Assembly: GCA_900316575.1 (NCBI GenBank)
Contig: ONDJ01000001.1
Location: forward strand, 1-64,000
Origin: an uncultured Prevotellaceae bacterium
Lineage (GTDB): Bacteria > Bacteroidota > Bacteroidia > Bacteroidales > Bacteroidaceae
Reading direction: 5' to 3'
Length of the DNA: 64,000 bases
The position numbers and the translations under genes are program-made. The first letter of the stretch is position 1; the number at the start of each line of letters is the position of its first letter. Below, piece after piece: positions 12,803 to 19,856 of this stretch. The notes under the pieces are model-generated. The model saw only the letters and a program-made list of their open reading frames with translations, was not told the origin of the DNA and searched no databases.

Positions 12803-12834
12803 TTTGGCTTTTCAAGGCGAACGGCCTATTTTTG
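12803..12834 (+). promoter_or_regulatory. Promoter for tRNA-Gln
   Basis: TTTG (12803-12806), 20 bases, TATTTTTG (12827-12834), ending 51 bases before the mature tRNA. Confidence 0.75.
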
Positions 12835-12885
12835 CACACGCAAAAGCAAACAAGCTATTGCGCCTTGCTTTTGAGACATAACGAT

Positions 12886-12956
12886 TGGGGTATGGTGTAA
12901 TGGTAACACTGCAGATTCTGGTCCTGCCTTTCCTGGTTCGAATCCGGGTACCCCAA
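12886..12956 (+). tRNA. tRNA-Gln (anticodon CTG)
   Basis: 71 bases folding as a cloverleaf: acceptor TGGGGTA / TACCCCA, D arm GTGT...ACAC, anticodon CTG at 12918-12920 in loop TTCTGGT, and T arm CCTGG-TTCGAAT-CCGGG with one G-T pair, discriminator A. CCA is not encoded. The base pair next to the anticodon loop is A-C, as I recall from related Bacteroides tRNA-Gln. Confidence 0.95.
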
Positions 12957-12960
12957 CAAA

Positions 12961-13013
12961 CTAAAATTAAAAATGCTGCAACTCTTCACGAGTTGCAGCA
13001 TTTTTAATTTTAG
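12961..13013. terminator. Bidirectional terminator after tRNA-Gln
   Basis: A 23-bp perfect inverted repeat (12961-12983 with 12991-13013) around the 7-base loop CTTCACG. The outer part is AT-rich and the inner part is GC-richer (TGCTGCAACT), so a T-run follows the core stem in either direction. It starts five bases after the tRNA and also faces the lipoprotein gene that converges from the right. Confidence 0.85.
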
Positions 13014-13052
13014 GGGCAGTTCTGTTCTTTAAGGACAGCCGCCACAGACTGC

Positions 13053-13520
13053 TCAGCCCAGCCTTACTTCATAGGTTTTGCCATCATCGTAGAAATACAG
13101 TTCACACTCAATGAAGCTTGTCACGTCTTTAACCGTCATTCGGAAATATGGTTTTCCATCAACAGTACATTATATGACGTTGTCTTTGATTGTGTAAGCC
13201 GTATTGTCAGAAGGCGTGTAAACCTCCTGAGTCGTTTCGTCTAAGTTGCCATCGGCTTTGAAGACCGCTTTTTTAGAAGTAAAATTATGATTGCTCGCGC
13301 TGAACTTCACAGAGAAATAGATAATCTTCGCTTCATAAACGTCAGTCCAATTACCATTTGCATCTTTAATCGTATAGATACGCTTTTCGGGACCATTAAT
13401 CGTGTTGCGCAGTTCCCACTCGCTCTGCGACTCTCCTTCATCTGCATCAGCGCAACTCGATACTGTAAATCCCGTTATTGCCATGATGGCAATCGTTAGC
13501 AAAAAAAGACTTTTTTTCAT
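13053..13520 (-). pseudogene. Acid-tail lipoprotein gene split by an in-frame TAA
   Basis: The ATG at 13520 gives a lipoprotein signal (MKKSLFLLTIAIMAITGFTV, then SSC) and a beta-rich domain that stops after 116 residues at TAA 13170-13172. The same frame continues without pause for 38 more codons (CTVDGKPYFRMTVKDVTSFI, then ECELYFYDDGKTYEVRLG) to TGA at 13053. Those codons read as the missing last beta strands of the same domain. One substitution (for example CAA, GAA or AAA to TAA) explains this. The mature start CADADEGES is acid-rich like surface-lipoprotein export signals. The domain resembles small lipocalin-like Bacteroidales lipoproteins, but I do not recognise a family. Read-through or sequencing error are alternatives. 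Confidence 0.7.
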
Positions 13521-13922
13521 GGTGTTAAGTATTTCATTAAACCTGCAGCACTTGTATTTGAGTTTACTTTTAATCTTAGCAATACGCTATTGTTAAGTAT
13601 TTATTCCCATCAGATTTTCAGCCGTCCGAAGTGCCGCTTTTCAAGACAAAGGCTAAAATCTTCAACGACTGGGCAAAGATATTTATAAAAGTTTGTGAGA
13701 ACCTATCCATCAAAAAAATATTTATGCGAAAGAGTGCTAAACTCACCAAAATGAGGCGAGAGGCCTACAAACTGGGCCATAACGTTTGAAAAAGCAAAGG
13801 ATAGTAGGCTTTTAGGTCGTAAAGATGAAGAAGAAAATAGTGTGGTTAGGCTCAAAAAGAGGAAAGCCTGATGCGCGGTGTGCATTTTTGTGTATCTTCG
13901 CAGCCGCTTTTAGCGTTTTGAG
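13521..13922. other. Divergent intergenic region, lipoprotein gene / MATE
   Basis: About 400 AT-rich bases. On the minus strand TATCTTTG (13674-13681) is a plausible -7 for the lipoprotein gene, giving a leader near 145 bases. On the plus strand TATCTTCG (13893-13900) may be the -7 of the MATE gene. No gene, repeat or hairpin of note is visible in the rest. Confidence 0.45.
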
Positions 13923-15350
13923 ATGAAGAAGGACTCTCTACTCGACCTTGTGCGTACTGGTCAGCCCATGACTGGCGGACAACAAATTCGGTTGGCAGCA
14001 GCCTTATCAGTACCTGCTATTCTGGCTCAACTTTCCACGATTGTCATGGAATATATCGATGCAGCCATGGTGGGTAGTCTTGGAGCAGAAGCCAGCGCGA
14101 GCATTGGTTTGGTGGCTACGACGACTTGGCTCTTTGGCGGACTGTGTAGCGGTGTAGCAAGCGGGTTTAGTGTTCAAGTGGCTCATCGCGTTGGAGCTCG
14201 CGACAATAAAGGAGCTCGTAGCGTTTTGCGCCAAGGCATGACCTCTGCATTTCTTTTTGGGCTATTGCTTGCAGTTATTGGTGGGAGCATTGCGCCTTTT
14301 CTTCCTGGATGGCTTGGCGGCGACGCCAGCATACAAGCCGATGCGACTGCTTATTTCTTCATCTTTGCCGTGAGCATTCCTTTTGTTGACTTCTTTTACC
14401 TATCAGCGGGAATGTTACGCTGCAGTGGCAACATGATTGTTCCTGCTGTATTAGGCGTTGGTGCTTGTGCGCTTGACGTTGTAACAAATTTCTTTTTCAT
14501 CTATCCCACTCGTCCTTTCCATCTGTTGGGTGCCTCGTTTATGATGCCTGGCTTAGGGCTTGGGGTGCGTGGTGCAGCATTGGGCAGTGTGTTGGCTTTC
14601 ACCATCAGTGCTGCTGTGATGACAGGCTTCCTCGTGTTACGTTCAAAAGAACTTCGACTCACTCACGAGCGCGGCTCTTTTATCCCTCAGAAAAAGACAC
14701 TCCTACGCGCAGCAAAGATTGGAGTTCCGATGATGTTGCAGCACACCGTGATGTGCCTTGCGCAGATACTCACCACGATTATTGTTGCTCCACTTGGTGT
14801 TTTTGCCATTGCTGCAAACTCTTTTGCCATTACTGCCGAGAGCCTCTGTTACATGCCTGGCTATGGTGTGAGCGAAGCTGCCACGACGCTTGTAGGCCAA
14901 AGCTTAGGAGCTGGCAGACCCGAGCTGATGCGCCGCTTTGCTGTTGTGACCGTAGGATTAGGTATGGCCGTAATGACGTTTATGGGCATCGTGATGTACA
15001 TCTGTGCGCCCCTGATGATGTCGCTCCTTTCGCCCGTTGCTGAAATTCAAGCTTTGGGCATAGAGTGTCTGCGTATTGAAGCGTGGGCTGAACCTATGTT
15101 TGCCGCAGCGATTGTGAGCTATGGCGTTTTTGTAGGAACGGGCGACACGTTCAAACCCTCGCTGATGAACTTGCTCTCCATGTGGGGCGTGCGCCTCACG
15201 TTGGCAGCTCTTCTTGCTCCAACGTACGGGTTGGCAGGTGTTTGGATCGCCATGTGTGTGGAGCTGTGCTTCCGTGGCATTATCTTCCTGATCAGGTTGT
15301 GCTACAAGATGTACCACAAAAAACGTGGTTGGGCGGCTATAAAAGTTTGA
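13923..15350 (+). CDS. MATE family multidrug efflux transporter
   Basis: 475 residues with about 12 membrane segments in two halves. The N-half signature AALSVPAILAQLSTIVMEYI and the GSLGAEASASIGL loop, and the second-half AAKIGVPMMLQHTVMCLAQI, are MATE/NorM-like. The family exports cationic drugs and metabolites in exchange for Na+ or H+. The protein ends with a basic tail. It is first in a same-strand run with DUF3737 and a PatB-like lyase, with gaps of 51 and 41 bases, so an operon is likely. The substrate cannot be told from sequence. Confidence 0.9.
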   Translation: MKKDSLLDLVRTGQPMTGGQQIRLAAALSVPAILAQLSTIVMEYIDAAMVGSLGAEASASIGLVATTTWLFGGLCSGVASGFSVQVAHRVGARDNKGARSVLRQGMTSAFLFGLLLAVIGGSIAPFLPGWLGGDASIQADATAYFFIFAVSIPFVDFFYLSAGMLRCSGNMIVPAVLGVGACALDVVTNFFFIYPTRPFHLLGASFMMPGLGLGVRGAALGSVLAFTISAAVMTGFLVLRSKELRLTHERGSFIPQKKTLLRAAKIGVPMMLQHTVMCLAQILTTIIVAPLGVFAIAANSFAITAESLCYMPGYGVSEAATTLVGQSLGAGRPELMRRFAVVTVGLGMAVMTFMGIVMYICAPLMMSLLSPVAEIQALGIECLRIEAWAEPMFAAAIVSYGVFVGTGDTFKPSLMNLLSMWGVRLTLAALLAPTYGLAGVWIAMCVELCFRGIIFLIRLCYKMYHKKRGWAAIKV

Positions 15351-15401
15351 GCATACACTATCCCAAAGCAAGTATATATAAACATTGTATCTATAGACAT
15401 C

Positions 15402-16259
15402 ATGAAACTGATTGAAAACAAAGAGTTCGGCGGTGAGCGTCCGCTCTACTGCGAACAAGATTTACATCTCAAAGGTGTCACCATCCACATTGGTGAAAGC
15501 GGTTTGAAAGAATGTAAGAACATTCTCTGTGAGGACTGCACCTTTGAAGGCAAGTACCCTTTATGGAATTCAGAACCATTCACTGTACGAAACTGCACCT
15601 TTGAAGAAACGGCGCGCGCAGCACTGTGGTATTCGCGCAACCTGCGCATGGAAGATACTTTGGTGAAAGCACCGAAGATGTTCCGCGACTGTTCGGGCGT
15701 ATCCCTTGAACGCGTACAGCTCCCCCTTGCTCAGGAGACGCTATGGCACTGCAACAACATTAAGATAAAAGATGTGATAGCCGAGAATGCTGATTACATC
15801 ATGATGTTTTGCGACGGCATAGAGGTTGACAACTTGCGCCTGAAAGGTAATTACGGATTTCAGTACAGCAAGAACATCACCATTCGCAACTCGGTGCTCC
15901 ACACAAAAGATGCTTTCTGGGAAACCGACAACTGCACGGTTTACGACTCTCTGATCGATGGCGAGTTTTTAGCGTGGAACAGTCGCAACCTGCGTTTGGT
16001 GCGCTGCCACATTCGTGGCTCACAGCCTCTGTGCTATTGTGATGGATTGGTGCTTGAAGACTGCACCTTCGACCCCGAGGCCGACCTCGCCTTTGAGTAC
16101 AGCGATGTTCAAGCCACAATACGCAGCCACGTCCACAGCGTGAAAAACCCACGCCATGGTGCTATCCGTGCCTTCAGTTATGGAGAAATCATCCTCGACA
16201 ACAACATCAAGGCACCCGCCGATTGCGCCATTGAGCGTTTGCCCTACGACAATGAATAA
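15402..16259 (+). CDS. DUF3737 family protein, predicted right-handed beta helix
   Basis: 285 residues, cytoplasmic by lack of a signal peptide. The protein is built of short repeated rungs with Cys and Asn at regular places (CKNILCEDCTFEGKYPLWNS, WYSRNLRMEDTLVKAPKMFR, YSKNITIRNSVLHTKDAFWE), the pattern of a parallel beta helix. The N-terminal FGGERPLY is the DUF3737 signature. Its function is not established. It lies between the MATE pump and the aminotransferase-fold lyase, suggesting shared regulation. Length is normal and no catalytic motif stands out. Confidence 0.85.
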   Translation: MKLIENKEFGGERPLYCEQDLHLKGVTIHIGESGLKECKNILCEDCTFEGKYPLWNSEPFTVRNCTFEETARAALWYSRNLRMEDTLVKAPKMFRDCSGVSLERVQLPLAQETLWHCNNIKIKDVIAENADYIMMFCDGIEVDNLRLKGNYGFQYSKNITIRNSVLHTKDAFWETDNCTVYDSLIDGEFLAWNSRNLRLVRCHIRGSQPLCYCDGLVLEDCTFDPEADLAFEYSDVQATIRSHVHSVKNPRHGAIRAFSYGEIILDNNIKAPADCAIERLPYDNE

Positions 16260-16300
16260 AAGTTTTGACGATTTGACACCCCTCAAACCTTAAGAAAGCT

Positions 16301-17482
16301 ATGCCATACAACTTTGATGAAATCACCATACGCCGTGGTAGCGGAAGTGTGAAGTGGGATGCCACGCCCGAAGAAGTAATCCCTTTGTGGGTTGCCGACA
16401 TGGACTTCACTGTGGCACCTGCCATTCAGCGTGCTATACAAACTCGCGCCAATCATGGTATCTTCGGCTATGCCCAAGTGCCGCCAGCTTATTACGAAGC
16501 CATCGTTCGTTGGTTTCAGTCGCGCCACGGATGGACCATCAATCCCGAGCACATACTCTATACCACGGGAGTAATTCCCGCTATTGCTGCAGCTTTGCGA
16601 GCCGTGACGCTACCCGGCGAAAAAGTGCTCATACAGTCGCCGGTATATAACTGCTTCTACTACAGCATACGCAATGCTGGCTGCGAAGCCTTGGACAGTC
16701 CTCTCGTGCTCGGCGATGACCACCGCTACACCATCAACTTTGCAGATCTTGAGGCCAAAGCCTCTGATCCACGTTGCACTGCCATGCTACTTTGCAATCC
16801 ACACAACCCCGCAGGACGTGTGTGGACACCTGAAGAACTGCAACGCATCGGAGAAATATGCCATAAGCATGGTGTTCGCGTGCTCTGCGATGAAATCCAT
16901 TGCGAACTGATCATGCCTGGATTTAAGTTTACACCGTTTGCAACGCTCCAAGAACCTTGGGTGAAAGATGCAGTAGTGATGAACTCTCCGAGCAAGAACT
17001 TCAACATAGCCGGTCTGCAAGTAGCCAATCTCATTGTGCCCAACGACACTTTGCGCCGTCATATTGACCGTGCAATCAATCTCCACGAAACGTGCGACCT
17101 CAATCCCTTTGGCATTGACGCACTCATTGCAGCTTATAACGAAAACGGCGATTGGCTCGACGAGTTAAATCAATATCTGTGGCAGAACTTCTTGGCGCTA
17201 CAAGAGTTTGTGACGAAGGAACTCCCCTTCTGCCCACTCACACCGCTTGAAGGAACTTATCTTGCTTGGCTTGATGTGAGCAGATTGGACATACCCACAA
17301 CAAAAATAGAAGCTTCGCTCAAAGAGACGGAACATGTTTGGGTGAATAGTGGTACACTCTATGGTCAAGAAGGTTTCTTGCGCATCAATCTCGCCACACA
17401 GCGTTCTCGACTGCTTGAGGGCCTGCGCCGCATGGCAACGGGTCTGATGCGCCTTAGCCACGATAATTCCCCTGCCTACTGA
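16301..17482 (+). CDS. MalY/PatB family PLP-dependent C-S lyase
   Basis: 393 residues, fold type I. The N-terminal IPLWVADMDFTVAPAIQRAI and RANHGIFGYAQVP are typical of MalY/PatB. The PLP lysine sits in SPSKNFNIAGLQ, with CNPHNPAGRVW and DEIHCEL for cofactor binding and LRINLATQRSRL for the carboxylate-binding Arg. The family cleaves cystathionine or cysteine conjugates to give a thiol, pyruvate and ammonia; some members are aminotransferases. It is the last gene of the MATE run. The substrate is not predictable with confidence. Confidence 0.9.
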   Translation: MPYNFDEITIRRGSGSVKWDATPEEVIPLWVADMDFTVAPAIQRAIQTRANHGIFGYAQVPPAYYEAIVRWFQSRHGWTINPEHILYTTGVIPAIAAALRAVTLPGEKVLIQSPVYNCFYYSIRNAGCEALDSPLVLGDDHRYTINFADLEAKASDPRCTAMLLCNPHNPAGRVWTPEELQRIGEICHKHGVRVLCDEIHCELIMPGFKFTPFATLQEPWVKDAVVMNSPSKNFNIAGLQVANLIVPNDTLRRHIDRAINLHETCDLNPFGIDALIAAYNENGDWLDELNQYLWQNFLALQEFVTKELPFCPLTPLEGTYLAWLDVSRLDIPTTKIEASLKETEHVWVNSGTLYGQEGFLRINLATQRSRLLEGLRRMATGLMRLSHDNSPAY

Positions 17483-17562
17483 TTGTCTGCCCACTACAAT
17501 GCGCCTCTGTGGTAGCTTTTTCAGAGCTGAGCGGGTGGTGCATGGGATTAGACCGTGAGTTT

Positions 17563-17784
17563 AACCCAAATCGGTCATTAGAGTATTTATTTTTTGATCG
17601 CATTTGTAAAAGTACGTAAATAAACAATTAGACATTAGCTTTTTCTAATGACCGCCATTAGAAAGTTCAACTTACAAACATATTACTATCAATTAGTTAT
17701 GAGCCTGACCACACATTTTAGAGGTCTAATGAGCGATTTGGGTTGAAGCGAGTAAACTAAAATGTCTAATGACCGATTTGGGTT
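17563..17784 (+). mobile_element. Non-coding inverted-repeat element, copy 1 (MITE-like)
   Basis: The core is 17563-17744 (182 bases). The left end AACCCAAATCGGTCATTAGA (17563-17582) is matched inverted at the right end (17725-17744, one mismatch). Inside, TCTAATGACC meets its own inverse (CTAATGACCGCCATTAG, about 17645-17661). A further right-end copy, perfect, lies at 17765-17784 after a 20-base spacer. The outermost ends abut TTAA (17561-17564 and 17785-17788). No open frame codes for a transposase. The copy at 49600-49936 is homologous over the whole core in opposite orientation. It sits between the 3' ends of convergent genes. Confidence 0.8.
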
Positions 17785-17825
17785 TTAATCCCGTTGAACT
17801 CAGAGCACAATGGGCTTAAAATATG

Positions 17826-17860
17826 AAAAATGCGCACCTGACTAATTGCCAGATGCGCAT
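17826..17860 (-). terminator. Terminator of the DUF4468 gene
   Basis: On the minus strand ATGCGCA...TGCGCAT (17854-17860 with 17830-17836), partly extended by CTGG/CCAG-like pairing, then TTTTT. It is about 45 bases after the stop. Confidence 0.65.
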
Positions 17861-17904
17861 CTTTTGTTCATTACACGGGAAGAAAAGCCCGTGCCTCTCT
17901 TGTA

Positions 17905-18519
17905 TCAATACTCCTCTACTACACGCGCGCGGCGATCTGCACCAGCGGCTTGGGCGGCACCATAGAAGATTTCGTCCTTGCGGTCAATGGTGAAGCGACG
18001 GAATTTCTTACCTGCCAAACGTGTAAGCTGACCATGGCGGTTCAGTGCCTCTTCGTCGGTGATCCATTCTTCGGCTGGTAAGTCCGAAACATGCGCACCC
18101 GCATTTGCAGCCTCTTCGTAGAGATAATGCAACCGGCGCATCTCTATGTCGAACCCACCATCGCGCGGTGAGAGCACAAGCTGATAGTAGAATCGAGTGC
18201 TGTGGGTCACCCATGCACTGCGGCGGAAATAGAGTGTTTCCTCAATGCTTGCTGCAATGTAGCCTGTTGTGTCGCCTATATCTGTCAGACGTGCCTGAGG
18301 CAATGCGTTTGCGCCATGCACGATCTGCTCATCTACATATTTCAGCAAAGCCTGACGAAGTTGCTCTTGAGATTTTCCTGTACAGTCATAGTGCTGACGA
18401 AAAACGACGAAGCCATTCTCTACGGGAACAGCTCCCTTGAGATACTTGGCCTGGTCACTATTTTGGGCTACAGCCACAAGAGGAAGTAAAAGCAATAAAA
18501 AGAGAAGCGTTTTTTTCAT
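17905..18519 (-). CDS. DUF4468 domain secreted protein
   Basis: 204 residues from the ATG at 18519, whose product starts with a clean signal peptide (MKKTLLFLLLLLPLVAVAQ). An upstream in-frame ATG at 18597 would put 26 unlikely residues before it. The mature part (AVPVENGFVVFRQHYDCTGK, FYYQLVLSPRDGGFDIEMRR LHYLYE) matches the DUF4468 pattern: a small beta-rich domain in periplasmic proteins of Bacteroidales, function unknown. TACTTTCG (18553-18560, minus) is a candidate -7. Confidence 0.8.
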   Translation of the reverse strand: MKKTLLFLLLLLPLVAVAQNSDQAKYLKGAVPVENGFVVFRQHYDCTGKSQEQLRQALLKYVDEQIVHGANALPQARLTDIGDTTGYIAASIEETLYFRRSAWVTHSTRFYYQLVLSPRDGGFDIEMRRLHYLYEEAANAGAHVSDLPAEEWITDEEALNRHGQLTRLAGKKFRRFTIDRKDEIFYGAAQAAGADRRARVVEEY

Positions 18520-18601
18520 CGTATTAGGAGTTATATTTAAGGATATTCGCCGCGAAAGTACGTAAAAAAAGATTTGTGCATGCTGTGCTCCACACAAAAA
18601 A

Positions 18602-19228
18602 TCAAGCTTCGTGTGCTATATAGACGATATAGTCTCCTTGGGCCTCAATCTCCACAGTCGGAGCAACAACTTCATTGAGCGTGCCTTCCCACAAAAACTT
18701 GAAATCGTAGAGCGGCCAACGTAGCCCTTCGGCATGGAAACTATGTGCTCCAACGTTGAACACCGATATCTGTGTTCCCACACGAACGGATAAGATACGC
18801 TTGCCATGACATGGAAGAAACACTCCGTAATCGGTGACCATACTGATTTTCATCAGTTTCGAAAGGTCGGCGAGGTGAAATATATTGCCTATAGTATGGT
18901 CTTCGCGCTTGCCCGTTGCGCCGAGGATTATGGCCTCTCCTACCCCTTGCTCGTGAAGATAGCGTACGGCCTTGCAAAGGTCGTTGGTGTCCTGCTCGCA
19001 TATGCTGACAAAGCGTTCGGCAAGTCGATGGCGCAATGTAGGAGAGATACTATCGCCATCGCCTACAACCAATTCTGGTAGGCGCCCCGACGTGTTGCTA
19101 TAAGCATCTGCCGCGCTGTCTAAGCACACCACGGTAGCTGCCTCTTCAAGCAAACGCCGAGGTTCGCTGTGCATGGGATAATCGCCTGCAGCAAGAATAA
19201 CGACGGGAGGAACAAAATCAACTTTCAT
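18602..19228 (-). CDS. thiN: Thiamine pyrophosphokinase
   Basis: 208 residues. Transfers pyrophosphate from ATP to thiamine, giving the cofactor thiamine diphosphate in the cytoplasm. Family marks: VVCLDSAADAY, VGDGDSISPT, EQDTNDLCKAVRYL and GATGKREDHTIGNIFHL. It is the last gene of the thiamine operon and overlaps the pnuT-like gene by 11 bases. The context (TPP riboswitch, TonB receptor, PnuC-fold permease) supports a salvage route: import of thiamine, then direct pyrophosphorylation. Confidence 0.95.
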   Translation of the reverse strand: MKVDFVPPVVILAAGDYPMHSEPRRLLEEAATVVCLDSAADAYSNTSGRLPELVVGDGDSISPTLRHRLAERFVSICEQDTNDLCKAVRYLHEQGVGEAIILGATGKREDHTIGNIFHLADLSKLMKISMVTDYGVFLPCHGKRILSVRVGTQISVFNVGAHSFHAEGLRWPLYDFKFLWEGTLNEVVAPTVEIEAQGDYIVYIAHEA

Positions 19229-19841
19229 GCCGCTTCATCTGTTTCAACCAATAGGGATAACCGAAGAAGCAAGTCACGGCGTAGAAGGCGAACAAGCAGG
19301 TCGAGAAGATATATTGCGAGCCAAGATAAGCATAAAGCGCACAGTTCACCGCGTCCACAACAAACCAAAACAACCACTGTTCGCAATACTTCTTGGCCAA
19401 CAGCCACATTGAGACGATGCTGACAGCTGAAGTAAAGGCATCGCCCCAATGCTTCAGAGGGACGCTGTCGGCTTCGTGAAGCAAGTTCGTCAGAAACGAC
19501 AACATGAGCGTAAGCACTGCAATAACGAGCAGCAACCGCGGATAGAGCTTTGCGGGGATATGGGTTATGGGGCGTTCGGACGCTGCGGAGGATTGCTTCG
19601 TTCTCCACTGCCAAAGGCCATAAACCGCAGCGCAGCAATAATAAACATAGATACCCGTCAAGGCATAAAGCCCACCTTGCACGTTGAGCGCTATGTAGAA
19701 CAGCGACATCACAAACGAAGCTACCCAGAGCTTCCAGCTCACGCGAAACTGATAGTAGATGTAGAACAAGCCCACAAACGTACCGCCCAAATCGAGTAGG
19801 CTCAGGTTGTTGTCAATAAGGAATTGCTGTATGGTTTGCAT
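19218..19841 (-). CDS. pnuT: PnuC-family vitamin transporter, probably thiamine (PnuT)
   Basis: 207 residues with seven predicted membrane segments. PnuC-fold marks: DLGGTFVGLFYIYYQFR near the N-terminus and the conserved WLLAKKYCEQWLFWFVVDAV NCALY near the C-terminus. PnuC proteins move nicotinamide riboside, and close relatives move thiamine. Placement under a TPP riboswitch and next to thiN argues for thiamine. The inner-membrane protein would act after the TonB receptor. The start is 16 bases downstream of the receptor stop. Specificity is inferred from context. Confidence 0.88.
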   Translation of the reverse strand: MQTIQQFLIDNNLSLLDLGGTFVGLFYIYYQFRVSWKLWVASFVMSLFYIALNVQGGLYALTGIYVYYCCAAVYGLWQWRTKQSSAASERPITHIPAKLYPRLLLVIAVLTLMLSFLTNLLHEADSVPLKHWGDAFTSAVSIVSMWLLAKKYCEQWLFWFVVDAVNCALYAYLGSQYIFSTCLFAFYAVTCFFGYPYWLKQMKRHES

Positions 19842-19856
19842 AGTTTGCTATAGTTT

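Noticed and set aside
17563-17784. CRISPR array reading of the repeated TCTAATGACC units
   Set aside because: Repeats are few, in both orientations and irregularly spaced, with no cas gene in the window.
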